A stretch of DNA of 64,000 nt from JADGRA01 sp052143535 (GTDB lineage Bacteria; Myxococcota; Myxococcia; Myxococcales; Myxococcaceae): assembly GCA_052143535.1 (NCBI GenBank), contig JBKQSS010000066.1, positions 137,412-201,411 of the forward strand, given 5' to 3'. Position 1 is the stretch's first letter; every line of letters starts with the position of its first letter. A program made the translations under genes and the position numbers. The notes under the pieces were generated by a model. That model had not been told where the DNA came from. It ran no database searches and saw nothing but the letters and a program-made list of their open reading frames with translations. This document shows positions 7,770-16,358 of the stretch, piece by piece.

Positions 7770-10427
7770 ATGAACGTCCTCCTCCAGAGCTCTCTGCTCC
7801 TCCCGCTGCTGCTCGGACAGTTTCAGGGCGCTGGCCCCGCCGCAGACGGAGGTGTGGCAAAGGGGTCTACGGTTCTCTCTACGCCTGGCGCCTCGCCGCC
7901 GGCCATGGGCCAACCAGCTGCGGCGCGGGGCAAGGCGACCGCCACGCCAGGCGATGGTGCGCAGAAAGCGGCGGCTCCGGCGGCGCCCGCCCGGCTCACG
8001 CCGAGTTGCAGCGAGGTGCGAAAGAACGCGCGCTTCAACGTCTACTTCGAGAAGGTGGACATCGAGAAGCTGGTGCAGACCGTTGCTGATGCCACCTGTA
8101 AGACGTTCATCCTCGGCGAAAACATCAAGGGGAAAATCTCCGTCATCGGTCCGGACAACGGCAAGGTGGAGGTCACCGCCGATGAGTTTTACGCGGCCTT
8201 CCTCGCTGCGCTCGACGCCAACAACCTAGCGCTCGTCCCCTTCGGCAAGTTTTCGAAAGTCGTGGAGAAAGCGAAAGCAAAGCAGAGCGACATTCCCACC
8301 ATCACCGACGGCAGCTCCGAGTACACCACCAACGAGCAGATGATTACGCGTCTGTTCAAGATCCGCTACGTGGAACTCGACCCGCTGCGGAACGTGGTCC
8401 AGCAACTGGTTAGCCCCGGTGGGGACAGCATCGTCTTTCAGCCGGACACGCTCATCGTCAATGACTTGGGCGGCAACATGCACCGCATCGAGCGCATCGT
8501 CGAGCAACTCGACATCCGGAACGCGAGCGACGAGATGCGCATTGTGCAGATTCGGTTCGCCCTGGCCTCTGATGTGGCCAACACCATTCAGAAGCTGTTT
8601 GAGCAGAAGGGCCGGCCCGGGACCCGGCCCGCGACGCTGCCCATCCCGGCCAACACACCCCCGGCGCCCGCTTCCGCCGCTGGCGCCCCCAGCCCGCAGG
8701 GCACCCCGGTGACGCTATCCATCATCATCGCCGACGAGCGCACCAATAAAGTCATCATCGTCGCCAGCGCGAGCGCCAACGAGCGCATCAACGGCATCAT
8801 CCGCGAGATCGACGTCCCCGTCTCCGGCGCAGGGCGCATCAACGTCTATTCATTGGCCAATGCCACGGCGGAGGACCTGGCCGCGACGCTTCAGGCGCTC
8901 GCGCAAGGCACGGCAAACCGTCCGCGGAGTCCGGCTGGGGGAAACGCGCCGCCCGGAGTTAATGCCCCGGCAGCCGCCCAGCGCCCGGCCGGCGCCTCCG
9001 GCGTGGCCGCCACCGAGCTCTTCGCCGGAGAGGTGAAAATCTCGCCGGACAAGGCAACCAATAGCCTGGTGGTGGTGGCGAGCCAGAACGACTACCGCAA
9101 CTTGGTGCACGTCATCGAGAAGCTTGACCTTCCGCGGCGCCAGGTCTTCGTCGAGGCCGTCATCATGGAAGTCGACATGACTCGCGAAACGGATGTCGGT
9201 GTCGAGCTGCATCAGGGGTTTACCGTCAATACCTCGCAGGGTCAGGCCCTCGGCGTCGCCGGAACGAAGTACAGCGGCTCCACGCCGCCGTCCTTCTCCA
9301 TCGCCAACCTCGCCAGTTACAACGGCTTCCTTGCCGGCATTCAGGGCCCGACCATCCCCGCCGCGACGGCGCTGGGGTTGAGCATCCCCTCCTTCGGCAT
9401 CGTGATTCACGCGCTCCAGACCAGCGCTGGCGTCAATGTTCTCAGCACCCCACACTTGCTCACCACGGACAACGAAGAGGCCGAAATCACCGTCGGCCAG
9501 AACGTGCCATTTCAGGCCGGCTTCTCGCCTTCCTCGCTTCCCGGCGTCAACGCCTCCAGCGTGCCCGGCGTCGGGACCAGCAGCTTGGGCGCGGCCATCG
9601 GCGGCCTGGGCGCTTACTACGCCCCCATCAGCAGGCAAGACGTCGCACTCAAGCTGAACATCAAGCCGCAAATCAACGCCGCCGGAAACTACATCCGGAT
9701 GGTCATCAACGAGTCGGATGAGGAAATCGTTTCCAACGACCCGGTCCTGGGCCCCACGCTGGCCAAGCGGACGGCAAAGACAACGGTCGTAGCCAAGGAC
9801 CAGGAGACGGTGGTCATCGGCGGCATCCTGCAGGACCGAACCATCGAAAATACGTCGAAGGTGCCGGTGCTTGGCGACATTCCTGTCCTTGGCGTCCTTT
9901 TTCGAGAATCGACCAAGCAGACGATACGGACCAACTTGTTGCTCTTCCTGACGCCCTACATCATCCGGGATTCGAGCGATTTCCGACGCATTTTCGAGCG
10001 CAAGATGGCCGAGCGGCAGAAATTCGTAGAGGAGTTTTATGGCGAGCTTCCCCGTTATGAGGTCGCCGTGGATTTCGACCGCAAGGCGGGTCCGGTGGAA
10101 AAGATGAACCAGGCGTCGATTCAGGCACAGAAGCAGGAGGCCGGCATCGGCTCGCCGGGCGACCAGCTCATCAGTCCCGGACCTCCACAGCCCCTCTCCG
10201 TGCCGCCGCCGCCACCCTACTCCCCCCCGGAAACCGTTCCTCCTGCGCCGAGCGGGCCCCCTGCCTCCAACACGGAGGTGCCGGCAGCCCCGCCGGCTGC
10301 CGAGGTGCCGGCGACTGCCGCCCCCTCTCCTCCCGTCAACCCAGTCCCGGCGTCTCAGGCGCCGCCCTACGACCGGTCGATGCCCGAGCCCGCCTACCCG
10401 GCACCGACGACGCCCCCCAACCCCTAG
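7770..10427 (+). CDS. gspD: Type II secretion secretin GspD
   Basis: About 885 aa, the outer-membrane secretin. Signal peptide, then N0 domain (F-N-V-Y-F-E-K-V-D-I-E-K-L-V-Q), N1-N3 repeats, and the secretin barrel with G-I-V-I-H-A-L-Q, N-V-L-S-T-P-H-L-L-T and the terminal signature V-P-V-L-G-D-I-P-V-L-G-V-L-F. The C-terminus carries an extra ~120-residue proline/alanine-rich tail beyond the usual secretin end. Low-complexity proline-rich linkers also occur between N-domains. The ATG at 7770 gives a signal peptide without a positive n-region; an in-frame TTG at 7737 would add V-R-R-S-R and could be the true start. The stop is two bases before the gspE ATG. Confidence 0.93.
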   Translation: MNVLLQSSLLLPLLLGQFQGAGPAADGGVAKGSTVLSTPGASPPAMGQPAAARGKATATPGDGAQKAAAPAAPARLTPSCSEVRKNARFNVYFEKVDIEKLVQTVADATCKTFILGENIKGKISVIGPDNGKVEVTADEFYAAFLAALDANNLALVPFGKFSKVVEKAKAKQSDIPTITDGSSEYTTNEQMITRLFKIRYVELDPLRNVVQQLVSPGGDSIVFQPDTLIVNDLGGNMHRIERIVEQLDIRNASDEMRIVQIRFALASDVANTIQKLFEQKGRPGTRPATLPIPANTPPAPASAAGAPSPQGTPVTLSIIIADERTNKVIIVASASANERINGIIREIDVPVSGAGRINVYSLANATAEDLAATLQALAQGTANRPRSPAGGNAPPGVNAPAAAQRPAGASGVAATELFAGEVKISPDKATNSLVVVASQNDYRNLVHVIEKLDLPRRQVFVEAVIMEVDMTRETDVGVELHQGFTVNTSQGQALGVAGTKYSGSTPPSFSIANLASYNGFLAGIQGPTIPAATALGLSIPSFGIVIHALQTSAGVNVLSTPHLLTTDNEEAEITVGQNVPFQAGFSPSSLPGVNASSVPGVGTSSLGAAIGGLGAYYAPISRQDVALKLNIKPQINAAGNYIRMVINESDEEIVSNDPVLGPTLAKRTAKTTVVAKDQETVVIGGILQDRTIENTSKVPVLGDIPVLGVLFRESTKQTIRTNLLLFLTPYIIRDSSDFRRIFERKMAERQKFVEEFYGELPRYEVAVDFDRKAGPVEKMNQASIQAQKQEAGIGSPGDQLISPGPPQPLSVPPPPPYSPPETVPPAPSGPPASNTEVPAAPPAAEVPATAAPSPPVNPVPASQAPPYDRSMPEPAYPAPTTPPNP

Positions 10428-10429
10428 CC

Positions 10430-12205
10430 ATGCCAGACGCGCAAACCTCCCTCGTCCCCTCGACCGCGGCCGTTCCAGCCGCCACCAGCCTGGCCGGGCA
10501 GCTATTGGGGGAAATCCTCGTCGTCCTGGCGAAGCTCGATCGCGCCGCGCTCGCCGAAGCGCTCCAGGCGCAGTCCGACTCGGACCCCGGGCGCCTCGGC
10601 GAGCTCCTGGTGCAGCGACGGGCCGTCAGCCAGGAGGATGTTGCCCGAGCCCTGGCGGCGCAATTGGATTTACCGTTCGCTGCCCGCATCAGCGTGGAGC
10701 ACGTCGATGTGGAGCTCGCGCGGGCAGTGCCCATCAACTTCGCCAAACAGTCGCGGATGTTGCCACTGCGGCGCGAGGAGGGTTGCGTCGTCTTGGCGGT
10801 CGCCGATCCACTGGATACCACCGCACTCGACCATGCGCGGATGCTCCTCGGCGCCTCGCTGCGCCCAGTGGTGGCATCGGCCGACGCGATTGTTGACGCC
10901 ATCAACGTCGTCTACGACCGGGCGCTCAACGAAGCCGAGCAGCTGGTCGGCGAAATGGAGGCGCAGGACGACCTGGACTCGCTGGCTCACGAGTTGGAGG
11001 AGCCGCAGGACCTCCTCGAGGCAGACGACGAAGCGCCCATCATCCGATTGGTCAACTCGCTCCTTTTTCGAGCGGCCAAGGAGCGGGCCAGCGACATCCA
11101 CATTGAGCCGATGGAGCGGGAGCTCATCGTCCGCTTCCGAATCGACGGCGTGTTGCATGAAGTCATCCGCCCGCCCAAGCGCTATCAGAACTCCATCGTT
11201 AGCCGCGTCAAGGTGATGGGGCAGCTCAACATTGCCGAGAAACGGCTCCCCCAGGACGGCCGAATCCGCATCAAGCTCGCTGGCCGCGACATCGACATCC
11301 GTCTCTCGACCATTCCCAACGTTTACGGCGAGCGCATCGTGATGCGCCTCCTCGACAAGACCTCGACCCTGCTCGACCTGAGTGAGATTGGGATGGACCG
11401 CGCCATCCTGACCCAGGTGGAGCAGGTGATTCGCCGTTCTCACGGCATCATCCTGGTCACCGGGCCCACTGGCTCGGGAAAGACCACGACGCTCTATGCG
11501 GCGCTGAGCATGATCAACACCCCCGACCTGAACATCCTCACGGTCGAGGACCCGGTGGAGTACCAGTTGCAAGGCATCAGCCAGATGGCCATCAACCCCA
11601 AGATTGGCCTCACCTTCGCCGCCGGGCTGCGGAGCTTCTTGCGACAGGACCCGGACGTCATCATGGTTGGTGAGATTCGCGACCGGGACACGGCTGAGAT
11701 TGCCATCCAGGCCTCGCTCACCGGCCACCTCGTGTTCTCGACGGTACACACCAACGACTCTGCGGGAGCCGTGACCCGGCTGGTGGACATGGGAGTCGAG
11801 CCATTCTTGGTTGCCAGCTCGCTGACCGCCATTCTTGCCCAACGCCTGGTGCGACGGTTGTGCACGGCCTGTCGAGAGGCCCACGTCCCGACAGCCGAGG
11901 AGCTGGCCGAGATAGGAATGACGCCGGAACAGGTAGTGCGCGCAGGAAACCCACCGGTTTACCGGGCAGCGGGTTGCGCCACCTGTGGTCAGAGCGGCTA
12001 TCGCGGGCGAACTGGCATTTACGAGTTCCTCCCGGTCGATGACGACATCAGGACATTGGCCATCAAGAACGTCGACTCCAACACCATCAAGAAGCAGGCA
12101 GTGAAGCGTGGAATGACCACGCTCCTCGACGACGGCGCGCGGAAGGTGCTCGCCGGTGAAACAACCATTGCCGAGGTTCTCAGCGTCACCCAGGAGGACC
12201 TGTAG
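10430..12205 (+). CDS. gspE: Type II secretion ATPase GspE
   Basis: 591 aa cytoplasmic hexameric ATPase that drives pseudopilus assembly. N-terminal GspE-N/MshEN-type domain (~20-165), then the linker with R-A-S-D-I-H-I-E-P. ATPase core with Walker A G-P-T-G-S-G-K-T (K351), Asp box, Walker B-like D-P-D-V-I-M-V-G-E-I-R-D and His box (V-F-S-T-V-H-T-N-D). Two CxxC pairs (C-T-A-C near 485 and C-A-T-C near 525) form the zinc-binding module typical of GspE. The ATG is two bases after the gspD stop. Confidence 0.96.
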   Translation: MPDAQTSLVPSTAAVPAATSLAGQLLGEILVVLAKLDRAALAEALQAQSDSDPGRLGELLVQRRAVSQEDVARALAAQLDLPFAARISVEHVDVELARAVPINFAKQSRMLPLRREEGCVVLAVADPLDTTALDHARMLLGASLRPVVASADAIVDAINVVYDRALNEAEQLVGEMEAQDDLDSLAHELEEPQDLLEADDEAPIIRLVNSLLFRAAKERASDIHIEPMERELIVRFRIDGVLHEVIRPPKRYQNSIVSRVKVMGQLNIAEKRLPQDGRIRIKLAGRDIDIRLSTIPNVYGERIVMRLLDKTSTLLDLSEIGMDRAILTQVEQVIRRSHGIILVTGPTGSGKTTTLYAALSMINTPDLNILTVEDPVEYQLQGISQMAINPKIGLTFAAGLRSFLRQDPDVIMVGEIRDRDTAEIAIQASLTGHLVFSTVHTNDSAGAVTRLVDMGVEPFLVASSLTAILAQRLVRRLCTACREAHVPTAEELAEIGMTPEQVVRAGNPPVYRAAGCATCGQSGYRGRTGIYEFLPVDDDIRTLAIKNVDSNTIKKQAVKRGMTTLLDDGARKVLAGETTIAEVLSVTQEDL

Positions 12206-12217
12206 GGCGCCCAAGTC

Positions 12218-13456
12218 ATGCCGGTCTTCGAGTACAGGGGTCTCAGTGTCGCCGGGAAGCAAGTCACCGGCCTTCTGGAGGCCGACAGCAGCAAGTCGCT
12301 TCGAACGCAGCTGCGGAAGATGGACGTCTTTCTCACCGACGTCCTCGGGCAGTCGGAGGCGCGCACCGGTCGGAAAAATGCCGCCGACCGGCAAGTGCAC
12401 TTCGGCCGCATGCTCCGCGGCCGAGTCACCACGGAAGACGTCGCCGTCATCACCCGTCAGCTCTCCACCCTGTTGCACGCCGGGGTGACGCTTGTGGAAA
12501 GCCTCGCGGCGCTGGTCGATCAGACGGAGAAGGAGCGGTTGAAGCGCGTTCTTTCGGACGTGAAGCAGCGAGTCAATGAGGGGAGTTCGCTCGCCGACGC
12601 GCTCGGCCAGCATCCGCGAATCTTCGGGAACCTCTATGTCAATATGGTCCGCGCCGGCGAGGCGTCTGGAGCTCTGGACGCCGTGCTGGCCAGGCTTGCC
12701 GACTTCACCGAGGGACAGGCAAAACTGAAGCAGAAGCTCATCGGCACGCTCATCTACCCAGCCATCATGACGGTCATCGGTGGCGGAATTCTGGTGATGC
12801 TGATGACAGTCGTCGTGCCAAAGGTGACGCGCATCTTCGAGACGATGCGTGCCACCTTGCCCTGGACGACTCGCTTGTTAATTTTCACCAGTAGCATCCT
12901 GTCGAGCTGGTGGTGGCTGATTATCCCCCTCGTGGTGGGTGGCTTCGTGGCGGCCGTGGCCTGGACCCGGAGTGCAAAGGGCCGCCCTCTTTTTGATGCC
13001 TGGATCCTCAAGCTTCCAGTGGCGGGGTCTTTACTCCGGATGCTGCTCGTCTCCCGCTTCAGCCGCACGCTGGCCACCCTTCTCAAGGCGGGCGTGCCCA
13101 TGCTCACCGCCATGGACATCACCAAGAATGTCGTCACCAATACCGTGCTCGCCGGGGTGGTGGAAATGGCACGTGACGCCATTCGCGAGGGCGAGAGCAT
13201 CGCCGGACCGCTCAAGCGCTCCGGCCAGTTTCCTCCCCTGGTTCACCACATGGTGGCAGTGGGCGAGCGCACGGGGCAGCTCGAGGAGATGCTGCTCAAC
13301 GTGGCCGACAGTTACGAGACCCAAGTCAACGTTCGGCTAGGCGCGCTGACGGCACTCCTCGAGCCCCTGATCATCGTCGCGATGGGTGCCATCATCGCCT
13401 TCGTCGCGTTCTCCATTCTGATGCCAATTCTTGAGCTCAACACCACCATCCGGTGA
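12218..13456 (+). CDS. gspF: Type II secretion inner-membrane platform protein GspF
   Basis: 412 aa, two tandem GspF/PilC domains. The first carries V-A-V-I-T-R-Q-L-S-T-L-L-H-A-G-V-T-L, the second F-S-R-T-L-A-T-L-L-K-A-G-V-P-M. Three membrane segments lie at about 180-205, 225-252 and 388-408, the family arrangement. It probably couples GspE to the pseudopilins. It starts 12 bases after gspE. Confidence 0.95.
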   Translation: MPVFEYRGLSVAGKQVTGLLEADSSKSLRTQLRKMDVFLTDVLGQSEARTGRKNAADRQVHFGRMLRGRVTTEDVAVITRQLSTLLHAGVTLVESLAALVDQTEKERLKRVLSDVKQRVNEGSSLADALGQHPRIFGNLYVNMVRAGEASGALDAVLARLADFTEGQAKLKQKLIGTLIYPAIMTVIGGGILVMLMTVVVPKVTRIFETMRATLPWTTRLLIFTSSILSSWWWLIIPLVVGGFVAAVAWTRSAKGRPLFDAWILKLPVAGSLLRMLLVSRFSRTLATLLKAGVPMLTAMDITKNVVTNTVLAGVVEMARDAIREGESIAGPLKRSGQFPPLVHHMVAVGERTGQLEEMLLNVADSYETQVNVRLGALTALLEPLIIVAMGAIIAFVAFSILMPILELNTTIR

Positions 13457-13473
13457 GGGAAGTAGCTAAGGCG

Positions 13474-13617
13474 ATGGACAGCAGTCTCGATCGGTGGGTT
13501 CAGCGGGTCACAGCGGCGGCGGTGTTGGCGCTCGCCTTGGCTCTCATCGCGGTCGGTTTCAACTATTACGGCCACGGAGCCCATTCTACCCCTGCGCAGA
13601 GGACGGAGGTTCGCTAG
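13474..13617 (+). CDS. Single-span microprotein encoded in the T2SS operon
   Basis: 47 aa. The reading frame fills the space between gspF (ends 13456) and gspG (ATG at 13618, immediately after this TAG). It has a short charged N-terminus (M-D-S-S-L-D-R-W-V-Q-R-V), one membrane helix of about 20 residues (A-A-A-V-L-A-L-A-L-A-L-I-A-V-G) and a small hydrophilic tail (G-H-G-A-H-S-T-P-A-Q-R-T-E-V-R). It matches no named Gsp component I know; in classical operons gspF is followed directly by gspG. Zero-base spacing to gspG and the G/A-rich GGGAAGTAGCTAAGG before the ATG support translation. Possible roles are a platform or pseudopilin accessory, or simply a coupling ORF. Confidence 0.6.
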   Translation: MDSSLDRWVQRVTAAAVLALALALIAVGFNYYGHGAHSTPAQRTEVR

Positions 13618-14031
13618 ATGCGACGACTTTCTTGGCAACGCCGAGGTTCGGTGCGCGGCATGACACTGATCGAGATCATGGTGGTCATCACCATCATCGG
13701 GTTGATCGCCGCCGCCGTGACGGTGGCAGTCCTCCCACAGCTGCAGAAGGCGCAGATTGACCGCGCAAACCTGGACATCAAGAGCATCGAAGGCGCGCTC
13801 AAGCTCTACTACGCCAGAAAGGGCAACTACCCGGACACTGCCGTCGGGCTCAAAGGCCTGGTGGACCAGCAGATTCTGGACAAGGTGCCCCAGGACCCGT
13901 GGAACCACGACTACATCTACGTGCTGGAGCGCGGCAAGCCCATCATTACCAGTTACGGCCGAGACGGAGCCCCGGGCGGCGAGGGACCAGACGCTGACAT
14001 CTCCAATCGTCCCGACCAGAAGCAACCATGA
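13618..14031 (+). CDS. gspG: Type II secretion major pseudopilin GspG
   Basis: 137 aa, usual length for GspG. Type-III (prepilin) signal R-G-S-V-R-G followed by M-T-L-I-E-I-M-V-V; cleavage after Gly would leave Met rather than Phe at +1, while the essential Glu5 is present. The hydrophobic helix is followed by the GspG core (L-Y-Y-A-R-K-G-N-Y-P-D-T) and the C-terminal calcium-binding loop (Y-G-R-D-G-A-P-G-G-E-G-P-D-A-D-I). Processing needs a prepilin peptidase (PilD/GspO), which is not encoded here. The start directly abuts the stop of the microprotein gene. Confidence 0.95.
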   Translation: MRRLSWQRRGSVRGMTLIEIMVVITIIGLIAAAVTVAVLPQLQKAQIDRANLDIKSIEGALKLYYARKGNYPDTAVGLKGLVDQQILDKVPQDPWNHDYIYVLERGKPIITSYGRDGAPGGEGPDADISNRPDQKQP

Positions 14032-14137
14032 CTGCTGAGACAGACCACGGCTGCAGGGCCTTCGTTTGCACTGTTGAGACGGACACCGGCCGACACCTGC
14101 ACGCCCAGCTCCCGAGGACTGTCCAAACACTTTGCCC

Positions 14138-14818
14138 ATGAGACGTCTCCGCCCCAGTGCTGGATTCACCTTGATTGAGGTGATGGTGGTCATTGCCATC
14201 GCCGCGATGCTTCTTGGCGCGGTGGTGGTGGGCATTGGCGCGCTCACCGGAGCACGGGCTCGCGCCACCCTCGGTGAGCTCGGTGGCGCGATGCGAGCCA
14301 TGTACGACCGGGCTGCGCTCACAGGCCATACCTGCCGAATGGTGTTCGACCTACCGCCTGGCGACACGACTGGATTCACCTACCGCGCCGAGTGCGCGCC
14401 CCGCGCCGTCACCACCGGCGGCGACCGTGAGAAGGTGCTGAAGGACGACACCCAGGCGCGCGATGATGCTGCCAAGCGCGGCAACCGCGGAAGCTTCAAC
14501 GCACGCAGCGGCTCCTCGCTGCTCGATGTCCTTTCTCGGGAGAAGGACCGAGTGGAGGCCGCGGCGAAGTTCTCGGTCTTCACCTCGCCAGAGGTTGAAC
14601 CCCGACGCGTCTCCGGAGTGAAGCTCAGTGTCTGGACCCCGCACCAGCATCAACCCGCTCGAAGCGGCCTCGCCTACGTCTATTTCTTTCCCCAGGGCTC
14701 CGCGGAGCGCGCTCAGCTGACGGCGCGCCAGGGGAACAGCGTCTGGACGCTGACCGTGTCGCCGCTCACCGGCAACACCACGGTGGTGGACGGCGAGCCG
14801 GCCATTCCCAAGTCATGA
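14138..14818 (+). CDS. gspH: Type II secretion minor pseudopilin GspH
   Basis: 226 aa. Prepilin signal M-R-R-L-R-P-S-A-G followed by F-T-L-I-E-V-M-V-V with Glu5 intact, one N-terminal hydrophobic helix, then a GspH-type globular domain longer than usual. The charged insert near residues 95-140 (G-D-R-E-K-V-L-K-D-D) makes up much of the extra length. The ATG at 14138 was preferred to a TTG two codons earlier. It is separated from gspG by 106 bases, the largest gap inside the operon, and overlaps gspI by ATGA at 14815. Confidence 0.88.
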   Translation: MRRLRPSAGFTLIEVMVVIAIAAMLLGAVVVGIGALTGARARATLGELGGAMRAMYDRAALTGHTCRMVFDLPPGDTTGFTYRAECAPRAVTTGGDREKVLKDDTQARDDAAKRGNRGSFNARSGSSLLDVLSREKDRVEAAAKFSVFTSPEVEPRRVSGVKLSVWTPHQHQPARSGLAYVYFFPQGSAERAQLTARQGNSVWTLTVSPLTGNTTVVDGEPAIPKS

Positions 14819-15687
14819 AACAAGACGGCTTCACGCTTCTGGAAGTGGTTGTGGCGATGGCCATCCTCGGCCTCGCGCTGCTCGCCATCTTCGACCTCAA
14901 CGCCGGGGCCGTGGCCAGCCACGCTTACGTGAAGCGCATCACCGTCGCCACCCAGCTTGCGCGCTCGAAGATGACCGACTTGGAACAGGAGCTCTACGAC
15001 AAGGGCTTCGAGCTGGATGACGTCGAACGTTCGGGAGACTTCGCAGCTGAGGGCTGGAACGGGTTCACCTGGAAGGCGCGAATCCTGGCACCGCACACGG
15101 CCGGCGTCAGCGCAGACAAGCTGCTGGAGGCTCTCTTCGCCCTGCCGCCCGGGGAGGGCGGCGGACTGGCCTCCCTCTTCGCCCTGGGCGGCGCAGACGG
15201 CGGCCTCTCGGGACTGGCCTCGGCCTTCTCAGGAGGAGTGAGCAACTCGCCGCTTCCCCCGGGCGCCACCGGCCCCTCCGGGACGCAAGCGCTCGGCCCA
15301 TTCGCCAGCCTGGCCCAGACTCAAGTGACACAGCTTCTCGACCAAATCCGTCGGGGGGTGCGCGAGGTCCGTCTCACCGTCTCCTGGAAAGACGGGACAC
15401 GGACCGAGTCGCTCGACGTTGTGACGCACGTGGTCTCCCTGCTCCAGGGCTCTGACCGAAATGGCACCCCGGGCGTGCCTTTGGGGACGGGCGGCACAGG
15501 TGCCGTGCCAGGAAGCCCCAGTGCTTCGGCCGGGGCAGCTGGAACGGGCTTTGGCGCTGGCGCAGCCGGGACGGGCTTCGGCGCCGGGACCGGCGCCCGA
15601 AACCCGGTCTTCGGCACGCCCCAGGGGCCCCCGATTAATACCCAGCGCCCAGTGGGGCACTTCCAACCCTTCACCGTTGGAAAATAA
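14815..15687 (+). CDS. gspI: Type II secretion minor pseudopilin GspI (extended)
   Basis: 290 aa, more than twice the usual GspI length. The prepilin signal (K-Q-D-G then F-T-L-L-E-V-V-V-A-M-A-I-L-G-L-A) and the GspI core (A-T-Q-L-A-R-S-K-M-T-D-L-E) are typical. A Gly/Ala/Ser-rich insert at roughly 100-165 and a C-terminal Gly-rich tail (~210-270) account for the excess. The tail includes two 9-residue copies, A-A-G-T-G-F-G-A-G. GspI caps the pseudopilus with GspJ and GspK, and the additions may be flexible or surface-exposed. The ATG overlaps the gspH stop (ATGA). Confidence 0.9.
   Translation: MKQDGFTLLEVVVAMAILGLALLAIFDLNAGAVASHAYVKRITVATQLARSKMTDLEQELYDKGFELDDVERSGDFAAEGWNGFTWKARILAPHTAGVSADKLLEALFALPPGEGGGLASLFALGGADGGLSGLASAFSGGVSNSPLPPGATGPSGTQALGPFASLAQTQVTQLLDQIRRGVREVRLTVSWKDGTRTESLDVVTHVVSLLQGSDRNGTPGVPLGTGGTGAVPGSPSASAGAAGTGFGAGAAGTGFGAGTGARNPVFGTPQGPPINTQRPVGHFQPFTVGK
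15535..15588 (+). repeat. Two 27-base tandem units inside gspI
   Basis: Bases 15535-15561 and 15562-15588 are two adjacent units that encode the same nine residues (A-A-G-T-G-F-G-A-G), with differences mostly at third codon positions. The protein repeat is therefore maintained while the DNA has diverged. Confidence 0.7.
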
Positions 15688-15689
15688 CC

Positions 15690-16358
15690 ATGGCTCGGCG
15701 CGGCTTCACACTTCTGGAAATCATCGTGGCGGTGGCCATCACCGCGATGATTGGGGTCACCATTGCCACGGCCTTCAGCAGCGGCTTTCGAGCCAAGGAG
15801 CTGGTGGAGGGCGAGGCTGAGCAATACCGGGGGCTGCGGACTTCGATGGACAGAATGGTGCGCGAGATTGGTGCTGCCTTCGTCAGCGACCGATATGACC
15901 AGCGTCGTTACCGCGACCAAAACGACCGACCCACCAACTTCATCGGGACCCGCGAGAAACTGCTCTTTACCTCGCTCGCTCACCAGCGGCTCTATGCCGA
16001 TGCCAAGGAATCCGACCAGATGGTGGTGGAGTACGAAGTGCGTGCCTCCACCAAGAAGGGCTCCCGAGCTCAGGACTTGATGCGCCGCGAGAACCCGAAC
16101 CTCTATGGCGAAGACAAGATGGACCGCGGCGGAGTTGACGACGTACTGCTCGAGAACGTGAAGCGAGTGGAATTTTCCTACTGGGACTCGGACCAGAAGG
16201 ACTGGGTCAACGAATGGGACACTCGCAAACTGGAGAAGAAGTCCATCCTGCCGACCCGGGTTCGCATCACCGTGGTGCGCGCTGACGAGAGCGGCCACGA
16301 GCAACGCTACACCACCGAGACACGCATCATGCTGAACACCGAGATTCCGAGATTCTGA
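15690..16358 (+). CDS. gspJ: Type II secretion minor pseudopilin GspJ
   Basis: 222 aa. Short prepilin signal M-A-R-R-G followed by F-T-L-L-E-I-I-V-A-V-A-I with Glu5. The globular part has the GspJ layout (M-D-R-M-V-R-E-I, L-L-F-T-S-L-A-H) and a charged loop at ~125-165. GspJ forms the pseudopilus tip with GspI and GspK. The ATG is 2 bases after gspI; the TGA overlaps the gspK ATG at 16358. Confidence 0.92.
   Translation: MARRGFTLLEIIVAVAITAMIGVTIATAFSSGFRAKELVEGEAEQYRGLRTSMDRMVREIGAAFVSDRYDQRRYRDQNDRPTNFIGTREKLLFTSLAHQRLYADAKESDQMVVEYEVRASTKKGSRAQDLMRRENPNLYGEDKMDRGGVDDVLLENVKRVEFSYWDSDQKDWVNEWDTRKLEKKSILPTRVRITVVRADESGHEQRYTTETRIMLNTEIPRF

Noticed and set aside
10670..12613. Long antisense frame opposite gspE
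   Set aside because: It is a GC-rich shadow of gspE: no ribosome-binding site, no recognisable domain, and the + strand encodes an undoubted ATPase.
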